64,000 bases of DNA from Rhodococcus oryzae. GTDB lineage: Bacteria; Actinomycetota; Actinomycetes; Mycobacteriales; Mycobacteriaceae. A model generated the notes under the pieces. The model was not told the origin of the DNA, made no database searches, and was given only the letters and a program-made list of their open reading frames with translations. Positions 33,756 through 41,947 of this stretch are shown here, piece by piece; within the stretch, counting starts at the first letter, position 1, and each line of letters begins with the position of its first letter. A program made the position numbers and the translations under genes. The stretch covers positions 372,001-436,000 of the forward strand of contig NZ_SUMD01000001.1 of the NCBI RefSeq assembly GCF_005049235.1. Direction: 5' to 3'.

Positions 33756-35162
33756 ATGAGTAAGCAAGACAGCGTTGTGAGAGCAAACGGCGCCAAGCGT
33801 GAGCCCCGCGACACCTCCGCCGTAGGCCTGAACCCGGTGAAGCGGGACGCGATGGGAGCAGCCATGCGCGTGCTCACCAAGATCACCGGCTCGGAGCTCG
33901 CCGAGAAGTACAACCTCCGCCAGACCATCGACCGGGTCACCTACGAGGGCACCAAGACCGGCTTCAAGACGCTCGGAGCGGCGACCCGGACGTTCACGAA
34001 GGTCTCGGGCGGCGGCCAGCCGAAGCGCCTGCCCACGGCCGAGGCCAAGAACGCCGACTACTTCGACATCACCCCGAACGACGAGCAGAAGATGATCGTC
34101 GAGACGGTCCGCGATTTCGCGGGCGAGATCCTGCGCCCCGCCGCGCACGACGCGGACGCGGCCGCCGCCTCGCCCGCCGACCTGGTCGCGCGCGCCGCGG
34201 AGCTCGGCATCACCCTCATCAACGTGCCCGAGGAGCTCGACGGCGCGGCCAGCGAGCGCGGCGCGGTCACCAACTCCCTCGTCGCCGAGGCGCTCGCGCA
34301 CGGCGACATGGGCCTGGCCTTGCCGATCCTCGCGCCCAGCGGCGTCGCGGTCGCCCTGACCCAGTGGGGCACCGACAGCCAGCAGCAGACCTACCTCCCG
34401 GCCTTCACCGGCGAGAAGGTGCCGAACGCGGCAGTTGTGGTCAACGAGCCCCGTGCGCTGTTCGACCCGTTCGCGTTGCAGACCAAGGCGGTTCGCTCGC
34501 CCAGCGGCTACAAGCTCAACGGCGTCAAGTCCTTCGTGCCCGCCGCCGCGGACTCCGAGCTGTTCCTCGTCGCGGCCGAGCTGGACGGAAAGCAGGCCTT
34601 CTTCATCGTCGAGTCCGACGCCAAGGGGCTAGTCGTGGAGGCGGACCCCAGCATGGGGCTGCGCGCCGCCGGCCTCGGCCGGCTGATCCTCACCGACGTC
34701 TCGGTGCCCGAGTCCGCGATCCTCGGCGACGGTGACGCCGCCCAGCGTGCCAACGACTACGCCAACGCCATCCGCCTGGCCCGCCTCGGCTGGGCCTCGA
34801 TGGCGGTCGGCACCAGCCAGGCCGTTCTGGACTACGTGATCCCCTACGTCAACGAGCGCGAGGCGTTCGGCGAGCCGATCAGCCATCGCCAGGCGGTGGC
34901 CTTCATGGTCGCCAACATCGCCATCGAGCTCGACGGCCTGCGACTGGTCACCCTCCGCGGCGCCTCCCGCGCCGAGCAGGGTCTGTCCTTCGCGCGCGAG
35001 TCGGCGCTGGCCCGCAAGCTCGCCTCGGAGAAGGGCATGCAGATCGGCCTCGACGGTGTGCAGCTGCTCGGCGGCCACGGCTTCACCAAGGAGCACCCGG
35101 TCGAGCGCTGGTACCGCGACCTGCGAGCCATCGGCGTTGCCGAGGGCATCGTCCTCATCTGA
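33756..35162 (+). CDS. fadE24: Acyl-CoA dehydrogenase subunit, FadE24-like
   Basis: A 468-residue acyl-CoA dehydrogenase-fold protein with ~100 extra N-terminal residues (KREPRDTSAVGLNPVKRD ... KRLPTAEAKNADYFD). The flavoprotein fold is clear (VETVRDFAGEILRPAA; LNGVKSFVPAAAD; GVQLLGGHGFTKEHPVERWYRDLRA), but the C-terminus stops right after AEGIVLI, where catalytic members have EGT and more helix. It is probably the non-catalytic or structural half of a heteromeric enzyme with the next gene, as in mycobacterial alpha2beta2 FadE pairs. Name rests on synteny with hisN and the fadE23 neighbour. Confidence 0.8.
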   Translation: MSKQDSVVRANGAKREPRDTSAVGLNPVKRDAMGAAMRVLTKITGSELAEKYNLRQTIDRVTYEGTKTGFKTLGAATRTFTKVSGGGQPKRLPTAEAKNADYFDITPNDEQKMIVETVRDFAGEILRPAAHDADAAAASPADLVARAAELGITLINVPEELDGAASERGAVTNSLVAEALAHGDMGLALPILAPSGVAVALTQWGTDSQQQTYLPAFTGEKVPNAAVVVNEPRALFDPFALQTKAVRSPSGYKLNGVKSFVPAAADSELFLVAAELDGKQAFFIVESDAKGLVVEADPSMGLRAAGLGRLILTDVSVPESAILGDGDAAQRANDYANAIRLARLGWASMAVGTSQAVLDYVIPYVNEREAFGEPISHRQAVAFMVANIAIELDGLRLVTLRGASRAEQGLSFARESALARKLASEKGMQIGLDGVQLLGGHGFTKEHPVERWYRDLRAIGVAEGIVLI

Positions 35163-35193
35163 CGCCGCTGCTGCTGTCCACTAGGAGACTTTG

Positions 35194-36402
35194 ATGATCA
35201 ACCTCGAACTTCCCAAGAAGCTCAAAGCCTCTGCGAACCAGGCACACCAGGTCGCAGCGGAGATCTTCCGGCCCATTTCGCGCAAGTACGATCTGGCCGA
35301 GCACGAATACCCCGTTGAACTCGACACCATGGCGGCCATGATCGAGGGCCTCAACGACTCCGGCGGTGACGTCGGTGGCGCCGCCGGTGGCCGGTCGGAG
35401 GCCTCCACCGAGCTGCTCGGCAACTCCAACGGCGGCAACATGGCCGCGCTGCTGAACGCGCTCGAGACCTCGTGGGGCGATGTCGGCCTGATGCTCTCGA
35501 TTCCCTACCAGGGACTCGGCAACGCGGCGATCGCCGCGGTGTCGACCGATGAGCAGCTCGAGCGCTTCGGCAAGGTCTGGGCCTCGATGGCCATCACCGA
35601 GCCCAGCTTCGGCTCCGACTCCGCAGCCGTCACCACCACCGCCATCCTCGACGGCGACGAATGGGTTCTCAACGGCGAGAAGATCTTCGTCACCGCGGGC
35701 GAGCGCTCCACCCACGTCGTGGTGTGGGCCTCGGTCGACAAGTCGAAGGGCCGCGCCGCGATCAAGTCGTTCGTGGTGCCGCGGGACGCCCCTGGCCTGT
35801 CCGTCGCGCGTCTCGAGCACAAGCTCGGCATCAAGGCGTCGGACACCGCCGTGCTGCTGCTGCAGGACTGCCGGATCCCCAAGGACAACATCCTCGGCAG
35901 CCCCGAGGTGAACGTGGAGCAGGGCTTCGCGGGCGTCATGCAGACCTTCGACAACACCCGCCCGCTGGTGGCCGCCATGGCCGTCGGCGTCGGCCGGGCC
36001 GCACTCGAGGAACTGCGCGGCATCCTGGCCGAGGCGGGTGTCGAGGTCTCGTACGACACCCCCGCCTACAACCAGCACGCAGCGGCCGCCGAGTTCCTCC
36101 GCCTCGAGGCGGACTGGGAGGCGTCCTACCTGCTGTCACTGCGGGCAGCGTGGATGGCCGACAACAAGAAGCCGAACTCGCTCGAGGCGTCGATGTCCAA
36201 GGCGAAGGCGGGACGCACCGGCACCGACGTGACGCTCAAGGCCGTCGAGCTGGCAGGCAGCCTGGGATACTCGCAGCACACGCTCCTGGAGAAGTGGGGC
36301 CGTGACTCGAAGATCCTCGACATCTTCGAGGGAACCCAGCAGATCCAGCAGCTGATCGTGGCGCGGCGCGTGCTCGGAAAGTCGTCCGCCGAGCTCAAGT
36401 AG
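35194..36402 (+). CDS. fadE23: Acyl-CoA dehydrogenase subunit, FadE23-like
   Basis: A 402-residue FAD-dependent dehydrogenase. ATG 35194 has AGGAG 6 bases upstream. FAD/substrate motifs: MAITEPSFGSDSAAVTTTA, WVLNGEKIFVTAGERS, and C-terminal EKWGRDSKILDIFEGTQQIQQL with the catalytic-position Glu in EGT. It lies 31 bases after fadE24 and is followed by a terminator, so the two form a bicistron under the 22-bp palindrome. Probably beta-oxidation of a specialised acyl-CoA; substrate unknown. Confidence 0.88.
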   Translation: MINLELPKKLKASANQAHQVAAEIFRPISRKYDLAEHEYPVELDTMAAMIEGLNDSGGDVGGAAGGRSEASTELLGNSNGGNMAALLNALETSWGDVGLMLSIPYQGLGNAAIAAVSTDEQLERFGKVWASMAITEPSFGSDSAAVTTTAILDGDEWVLNGEKIFVTAGERSTHVVVWASVDKSKGRAAIKSFVVPRDAPGLSVARLEHKLGIKASDTAVLLLQDCRIPKDNILGSPEVNVEQGFAGVMQTFDNTRPLVAAMAVGVGRAALEELRGILAEAGVEVSYDTPAYNQHAAAAEFLRLEADWEASYLLSLRAAWMADNKKPNSLEASMSKAKAGRTGTDVTLKAVELAGSLGYSQHTLLEKWGRDSKILDIFEGTQQIQQLIVARRVLGKSSAELK

Positions 36403-36428
36403 TCTGCACTGCAAGCATTTTCACGCCC

Positions 36429-36467
36429 AATCCGCCCCCGTCGCATTCGTAGCGGCGGGGGCGGATT
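36429..36467 (+). terminator. Hairpin terminator after fadE23
   Basis: AATCCGCCCCCG and CGGGGGCGGATT form a perfect 12-bp stem, 26 bases after the fadE23 stop. Only a short pyrimidine run follows, common for high-GC terminators. Between it and the next start (36611) I see only a 7-bp inverted repeat, CCCCACT-C-AGTGGGG, at 36574-36588. Confidence 0.75.
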
Positions 36468-36610
36468 CGTCGTCCCGGGCCTCCGAGTCGCCACCGGTCG
36501 GGTTGATGTCATACCCCAGTCTGATGACAGGGCAAGTCCGCAACAGCAACCATGTCCGTCCAGACACGAATTACCCCACTCAGTGGGGCAGACGGGAGAG
36601 GGAAATCGCC

Positions 36611-36925
36611 ATGTCGGACATCACCACGTTCGGATTTGTCGGGATCATCGCCTGCGCAGCCATTCTCGGTTACGCAGTGGCACAAGCCTTCGCGTCGAGA
36701 TCGGGCCGCAGATACTGGGCCGTCAGCGGCGCAGTGATCGGACTTGGGATGCTCGCGTTGACGGCATTTGTCGCGAACCCCGGCGAGGTGAAGCCGGACG
36801 GCGTGCTTTACGAGCCATTCTTCGTGTTCGGGCCTCTCGGGTACCTGCTGATGCTCACTGGAGCCGGAGCGGTCGTGGTTCGGTTGGTTCGCCGGCTCAC
36901 CCACCGCATGCCGGCCGCCGACTAG
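36611..36925 (+). CDS. Small hypothetical membrane protein
   Basis: A 104-residue protein starting at ATG 36611 (GGGAGAGG upstream). Three membrane helices are apparent: FGFVGIIACAAILGYAVAQAF, WAVSGAVIGLGMLALTAFVA and PLGYLLMLTGAGAVVVRLV, with a basic C-terminus. No family recognised. The inverted repeat 22 bases upstream of the start could be an operator. Confidence 0.6.
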   Translation: MSDITTFGFVGIIACAAILGYAVAQAFASRSGRRYWAVSGAVIGLGMLALTAFVANPGEVKPDGVLYEPFFVFGPLGYLLMLTGAGAVVVRLVRRLTHRMPAAD

Positions 36926-37080
36926 ACCTCACATGCCGCGACCAAGGCCGGCGCTGGGGGGGCGGATTCGCTCCTGAACGAGTTCAATGTCGATCAAACA
37001 ACGGACGCCCACTAGGCAATCTCGCACTGCCAAAGTGATTGATTAACAACCATTTCCGCGCGATTACCCCCGGGAATCCG

Positions 37081-37086
37081 GATAAT
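37081..37086 (+). promoter_or_regulatory. Candidate -10 element of the whiB4-like gene
   Basis: GATAAT is a good -10 hexamer, placing transcription start near 37093 and giving a leader of under 20 bases before GTG 37110. No good -35 is seen at the usual distance, consistent with an activator-dependent or extended -10 promoter. Confidence 0.35.
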
Positions 37087-37109
37087 CGAATAGGGCATGA
37101 TTCGACTAC

Positions 37110-37457
37110 GTGACGCGTTCATCGAATGGTGCCCGACTGGCGCTGGGGATCAACGTCCCCGGCGACTTCGACTCGCCACGCCCCGCAGAGCAATGCATCT
37201 GGGTGGAACGCGCGCTGTGCCGCACCGAGAACCCCGATCAGATGTTCGTTCGCGGCGCCGCCCAGCGTGAGGCGGCCGCGTTGTGCCGGCGGTGCCCCGT
37301 CATCGTTCAGTGCGGCATCGAGGCACTCGACAACGCCATCGAATACGGCGTGTGGGGCGGGATGACAGAGCGTCAGCGGCGGGCCTTGCTCAAGCGTCAC
37401 CCCAACGTCGAGTCGTGGGCCGATCTGATGGAGATCGACTCCACCGGCCCTACGTGA
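37110..37457 (+). CDS. whiB4: WhiB-family iron-sulfur regulator, WhiB4-like
   Basis: A 115-residue WhiB protein. The four cluster cysteines are Cys37 (ALCRTENPDQMF), Cys59, Cys62 (LCRRCPV) and Cys68 (QCGIEAL), with GVWGGMTERQRRALLKRHP after them; an extra Cys29 is present. The WVxxALCRTxxPDxxFVRGAAQR block and GVWGGMTERQRRALLKxHP are characteristic of WhiB4, a redox-sensing nucleoid-associated regulator in M. tuberculosis. Start is GTG 37110; no good ribosome site is visible and the leader may be very short. Monocistronic. Confidence 0.88.
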   Translation: MTRSSNGARLALGINVPGDFDSPRPAEQCIWVERALCRTENPDQMFVRGAAQREAAALCRRCPVIVQCGIEALDNAIEYGVWGGMTERQRRALLKRHPNVESWADLMEIDSTGPT

Positions 37458-37819
37458 CGAGCGCGATGCCGACGCTCGGGCGGCCGGACCCAGAAGGTGT
37501 CCGGGGCGACCGCCCCCACCCCCACGAACTTCGTCGTGGAGCGAACTCGGCACGTTGATGTCGTGAGTCTGGGTCGTCAGCCCCTGCGGAGCGGCGATGT
37601 CACCGCAGCGGCACCGGCCGCGAAAGCCGTGACCGGTGCATCCCCTCAGTTGAAAACCAGAAACCTACCAATCTGTCGGTTTTGCACCCGGGTTCCGTCA
37701 CAGCGCCGCCTTCACAGCTCCCTCGCGCCGTTCGAAACCAGTCACCGGGCGACCCGCCCCGCACTAGGCTGAGGACCATCCACTCACCGGATCGATTCTG
37801 GGCTCAGGGGGCAATTCCA
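37458..37819. other. Intergenic region before the acyl-CoA synthetase, with a candidate operator
   Basis: No gene is supported here. At 37661-37682, AAACCTAC and GTCGGTTT form an inverted repeat (7 of 8 positions match, 6-base spacer), a shape compatible with a TetR-family operator, about 140 bases upstream of the synthetase start. The remainder is GC-rich without clear hairpins or coding signal. Confidence 0.35.
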
Positions 37820-39445
37820 ATGCCGGGTGTTCTGACGAAGACGATCGATACGCTCGGGGCGGCGCGGGTGATGGTGCGCGCGGGTCTCGTCCCGTTCCCC
37901 CGGGTCGACCGGGGCATCGCGGCCATCCTCGCGGTCCGCAAGTACGGCCCCTTCGCCGGGCCGATCCACGCGCACGCCGAGGCTGGACTCGACGCGGTCG
38001 CGATCATCGACGAACGCGGGCAACTGACCTACGCCCAACTCGAGCAGCAGTCCAACGCCCTGGTGCGGGCATGGGAGGCGAACGGCATCGCTCCGGGGTC
38101 GGTCATGGGCGCCATGTGCCGCAACCATCGCGGCCTGGTCCTCACGATGCTCGCCGCCGCGAAGCTGGGCGCCAAGCTGGTCCTGATGAACACCGGCTTC
38201 GCTCCCCCGCAGCTGGTGGATGTCGCTGCCCGCGAACAGGTTCGGTCGTTCGTGTATGACGAGGAGTTCGCCGACGTCGCCGCGGCCCTACCCTCGGACG
38301 TGCGGCTCTTCCTGTCCTGGGGCGAGGACACCGGGCAAGGGGCCCGCACGCTCGACGATCTCATCTCCGGTCAGCCCACCAGCGCCGTCCCCCATCCGGC
38401 CACGCACGGCAGCTTCGTGCTGCTCACCAGCGGCACCACCGGAACCCCGAAGGGCGCACCGCGCGAGCGCACCTCGCCGCTGGCATCCGCCCAGTTCCTC
38501 GACCGGGTGCCGCTGCGTCCCGGCCAGACCATGGTGATGGCGGCGCCCGCCTTCCACGGCACCGGCATGTCCCAGTTCGCGATCGCGCTTGCGCTCGGCC
38601 AGACGGTCGTCATGCAGCGCAAGTTCGACCCCGAGGGCAGCGTCCGCCTCGTCGCCGAGCAACGGGCCGACGTCCTCGTCGTGGTCCCGACCATGCTGCA
38701 GCGGATCATCGACCTCGGCCCCGAGATCCTGTCGAAGTACGACACCACCAACCTCAAGATCATCTTCGCCGCGGGGTCCGCCATCTCCCCCGATCTGAGC
38801 AGGCGCACCACGGGAGCCTTCGGACACGTGCTGCACAACCTGTACGGCTCGACCGAAGTCGCGGTCGCGACGGTCGCCACGCCTGCCGACCTCGCCGTGG
38901 CACCCGGCACTGCGGGCAGAGCGCCGGTGACCTGTCACGTCGAGCTCTACGACGACGCGGGGGTGCGGATCACCGAACCCGAGTCGGTCGGCCGGATCTT
39001 CGTCTCCAGTGGACTGAGCTTCAGCGGATACACCGACGGCCGCGACAAGGAGCGGATCAACGGGCTGCTCGCCACCGGCGACGTCGGGCATTTCGACAAG
39101 GACGGGCTGCTCTTCGTCGACGGCCGCGACGACGACATGATCGTCTCGGGAGGCGAGAACGTCTACCCCCTCGAGGTCGAGAACCTGCTCTACGAGCGCC
39201 CCGATGTGCTGGAGGTGGCGGTGATCGGCGTCGACGATGCCGAGTTCGGCCACCGGCTCAAGGCATTCGTGGTGCCGACCCCGGACTCCACACCCGACGA
39301 TCAGGTGCTCAAGGCCTACGTGAAGGAGCACCTCGCCCGCTACAAGGTGCCCCGCGAAGTGGTCTTCCTCGAGGAGCTGCCCCGCAATGCCACCGGAAAG
39401 TTGCTCCGGCGGGTCCTGATCGAGATGGAAACCCCGAAGGACTAG
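37820..39445 (+). CDS. Fatty-acyl-CoA synthetase (FadD-type AMP-forming ligase)
   Basis: A 541-residue adenylate-forming enzyme activating a carboxylic acid as the acyl-CoA through acyl-AMP. ATG 37820 follows AGGGGG. Motifs: LLTSGTTGTPKGAPR (phosphate loop), LYGSTEVAVAT (adenine/aromatic), TGDVGHFDKDGLLFVDGRDDDMIVSGGENVYP (hinge) and YKVPREVVFLEELPRNATGKLLRR with the catalytic Lys. Chain length is not readable from sequence. It lies near the FadE pair and may feed the same degradation route. The stop shares CTAG with the convergent amidotransferase. Confidence 0.92.
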   Translation: MPGVLTKTIDTLGAARVMVRAGLVPFPRVDRGIAAILAVRKYGPFAGPIHAHAEAGLDAVAIIDERGQLTYAQLEQQSNALVRAWEANGIAPGSVMGAMCRNHRGLVLTMLAAAKLGAKLVLMNTGFAPPQLVDVAAREQVRSFVYDEEFADVAAALPSDVRLFLSWGEDTGQGARTLDDLISGQPTSAVPHPATHGSFVLLTSGTTGTPKGAPRERTSPLASAQFLDRVPLRPGQTMVMAAPAFHGTGMSQFAIALALGQTVVMQRKFDPEGSVRLVAEQRADVLVVVPTMLQRIIDLGPEILSKYDTTNLKIIFAAGSAISPDLSRRTTGAFGHVLHNLYGSTEVAVATVATPADLAVAPGTAGRAPVTCHVELYDDAGVRITEPESVGRIFVSSGLSFSGYTDGRDKERINGLLATGDVGHFDKDGLLFVDGRDDDMIVSGGENVYPLEVENLLYERPDVLEVAVIGVDDAEFGHRLKAFVVPTPDSTPDDQVLKAYVKEHLARYKVPREVVFLEELPRNATGKLLRRVLIEMETPKD

Positions 39446-40101
39446 CCGAGGAAGGCGCCGATGACGGTGCGGCCGACGGCCTCGATCTCTGCCAGCTGAT
39501 CCGCATCGGGCGCGGTGCCCGCAGGCATGTGTTCGCGCAGCACGGGCAGCTCGGCAGCCGTGAGCTCGACATGGAACTGCAGGCCGTAGGCGTTGTCCCC
39601 GACCCGGAAGGCCTGGTGCGGATAGGACGCGCTGCCCGCGAGCAGCACAGCTCCCTCCGGCAGGTCGAAGGTGTCGCCGTGCCAATGCACCACCGGCATC
39701 TCGCCGACGAGACCGCCAAAGACCTTGTCCGACTTGGCAGCACCTGTGAGGGTGACCGTCCCGGCACCGAATTCCCCTGTGGGGCCCTCGAATACGTTGG
39801 CACCAAGGGCTGCTGCGAGGAGCTGGGCACCGAGGCACACCCCGATCACCGGGACGCCGAGATCGAGGCAGTCACGGATCAGCGCACGTTCGGCCGCCAG
39901 GTGGGGGTGGCCGGCGTCGTCGAGCGCATTCATCGGACCACCCATGACCACCAGTCCGGCGCACTCGGACACCTCCGGGAGGCTGTCTCCGTCGAAGGGC
40001 TCGCAGACCGAGTAGCCGATCCCCCGTGCGCTGAGCACGGTCCCGATCAGGGCCGGCCCCTCGAAGGCGACATGCTTGATGATCCACCAGGTTTGAGTCA
40101 C
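39442..40101 (-). CDS. Class I glutamine amidotransferase (GMP-synthase-like)
   Basis: A 219-residue stand-alone class I amidotransferase. The nucleophile Cys89 lies in GVCLGAQLLA and the catalytic His in YGLQFHVEL; VVMGGPMNALDD gives the oxyanion region. Such GuaA-N-like proteins release ammonia from glutamine or hydrolyse gamma-glutamyl bonds; no synthetase partner is adjacent. Start taken as GTG 40101; an ATG at 40128 is possible. Convergent with the FadD gene. Confidence 0.87.
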   Translation of the reverse strand: MTQTWWIIKHVAFEGPALIGTVLSARGIGYSVCEPFDGDSLPEVSECAGLVVMGGPMNALDDAGHPHLAAERALIRDCLDLGVPVIGVCLGAQLLAAALGANVFEGPTGEFGAGTVTLTGAAKSDKVFGGLVGEMPVVHWHGDTFDLPEGAVLLAGSASYPHQAFRVGDNAYGLQFHVELTAAELPVLREHMPAGTAPDADQLAEIEAVGRTVIGAFLG

Positions 40102-40140
40102 CGGCCAAGACTGGCACAACAGTGACATCACCGAGAAACG

Positions 40141-40172
40141 ACGAAAGCCCGGTCCGAAGACCGGGCTTTCGT
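40141..40172 (-). terminator. Terminator of tRNA-fMet copy 1
   Basis: ACGAAAGCCCGGTC and GACCGGGCTTTCGT form a perfect 14-bp stem with a 4-base loop, beginning 4 bases beyond the 3' end of the tRNA on the minus strand. The same hairpin follows tRNA copy 2. Confidence 0.8.
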
Positions 40173-40176
40173 TCAT

Positions 40177-40253
40177 TGGTAGCGGGGACAGGATTTGAAC
40201 CTGCGACCTCTGGGTTATGAGCCCAGCGAGCTACCGAGCTGCTCCACCCCGCG
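40177..40253 (-). tRNA. Initiator tRNA-fMet(CAT), copy 1
   Basis: The minus strand gives a 77-base cloverleaf: acceptor CGCGGGG paired to CCCCGC with a C1:U72 mismatch, the hallmark of initiator tRNAs; anticodon loop CTCATAA (CAT) on a GGG:CCC anticodon stem, also initiator-specific; T-arm GCAGGTTCAAATCCTGT; encoded CCA. Copy 2 is identical in the tRNA body. Confidence 0.95.
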
Positions 40254-40267
40254 CTGCACTGATAACT

Positions 40268-40606
40268 CTACACGAGAATTGGGGCACTCCCGACCACAGC
40301 CGAATCCAACGGATCGGCGGCCCGATCCAGCGACTCCCAGGTCGACTCGTAGCGCCTGCGCGTCACCTCGTCCGCGTCCTGCAAGAGGGCATCCAGGAGC
40401 AACTTGGGTTCGCGTCGCCACGCCTCCACGACTCCCGCCACCTCCTTGTCGGAGAACACACCCGAGCGGGCTACTGCGGTGATCCACTCCTCGAACACAC
40501 CACATCGGATCCGCTCGACAGCACCCCGATCGAAGCCGCCCTCGACGAAATCGTGAGAGAACATCGCGGCGACGTAGTCACCATGAACCAACTGTTCGGT
40601 CTTCAT
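40268..40606 (-). CDS. Hypothetical protein between the two initiator tRNAs
   Basis: A 112-residue soluble acidic protein: TEQLVHGDYVAAMFSHDFVEGG, then IRCGVFEEWITAVARSGVFSD and a helical C-terminal half (EAWRREPKLLLDALLQDADEVTRRRYESTWESLD). I start at ATG 40606 with GAAGGTG upstream; an earlier start at 40699 is possible. It lies wholly between two copies of the tRNA-fMet cassette and ends 14 bases from copy 1. No family recognised. It may be cargo carried along when the tRNA cassette duplicated. Confidence 0.55.
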   Translation of the reverse strand: MKTEQLVHGDYVAAMFSHDFVEGGFDRGAVERIRCGVFEEWITAVARSGVFSDKEVAGVVEAWRREPKLLLDALLQDADEVTRRRYESTWESLDRAADPLDSAVVGSAPILV

Positions 40607-40730
40607 GGGGTGAGCACCTTCCCTGGTGTGGCTGGCGAGACGTTTCACAGCCTGCCGCCTACCGGCCCCGATGACGACGGGAGTACTACCCAGGTACATA
40701 CCTGTTTTCGCATCGGGAACCCCGGAAACG

Positions 40731-40762
40731 ACGAAAGCCCGGTCCGAGGACCGGGCTTTCGT
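40731..40762 (-). terminator. Terminator of tRNA-fMet copy 2
   Basis: Same 14-bp stem (ACGAAAGCCCGGTC/GACCGGGCTTTCGT) as after copy 1, with loop CGAG in place of CGAA. It lies 32 bases upstream of the earliest start of the hypothetical gene, so that gene would need its own promoter or readthrough. Confidence 0.8.
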
Positions 40763-40766
40763 TCTT

Positions 40767-40843
40767 TGGTAGCGGGGACAGGATTTGAACCTGCGACCTC
40801 TGGGTTATGAGCCCAGCGAGCTACCGAGCTGCTCCACCCCGCG
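40767..40843 (-). tRNA. Initiator tRNA-fMet(CAT), copy 2
   Basis: Identical in sequence to copy 1 over the 77-base tRNA, including the C1:U72 mismatch, the CAT anticodon and the encoded CCA. Confidence 0.95.
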
Positions 40844-41879
<1,036 letters not shown>

Positions 41880-41890
41880 TCCAGCTCCAC

Positions 41891-41936
41891 AGCAAAGGGG
41901 CCCTGCCATCCGGTCGGATGGCAGGGCCCCTTTGCT
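41891..41936. terminator. Bidirectional terminator between rpf and the UPF0182 gene
   Basis: A perfect 21-bp stem with a GGTC loop: AGCAAAGGGGCCCTGCCATC then C, mirrored exactly. Left arm 41891-41911, right arm 41916-41936. The A-run side and CCCCTTTGCT side can serve both convergent transcripts. It is the longest perfect hairpin I noticed. Confidence 0.88.
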
Positions 41937-41947
41937 GTCGTGCGCTG

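Larger units (their letters stand above)
40135..40253. repeat. Direct repeat: tRNA-fMet plus terminator cassette (copy 1)
   Basis: About 119 bases, comprising the terminator hairpin and the whole tRNA, recur at 40725-40843 at an offset of 590 bases with only two differences (40158 A/G and 40175 A/T). The cassette is a recent or gene-converted duplication. Confidence 0.85.
40725..40843. repeat. Direct repeat: tRNA-fMet plus terminator cassette (copy 2)
   Basis: Second copy of the cassette at 40135-40253. Direct repeats of this length could recombine and delete the gene between them. Confidence 0.85.

Noticed and set aside
40135-40843. Integrated element with attL/attR at the two tRNAs
   Set aside because: No integrase, phage or plasmid gene lies between them and the repeat covers the whole tRNA plus terminator, so simple tandem duplication is more economical. 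Kept only as a comparison to make.
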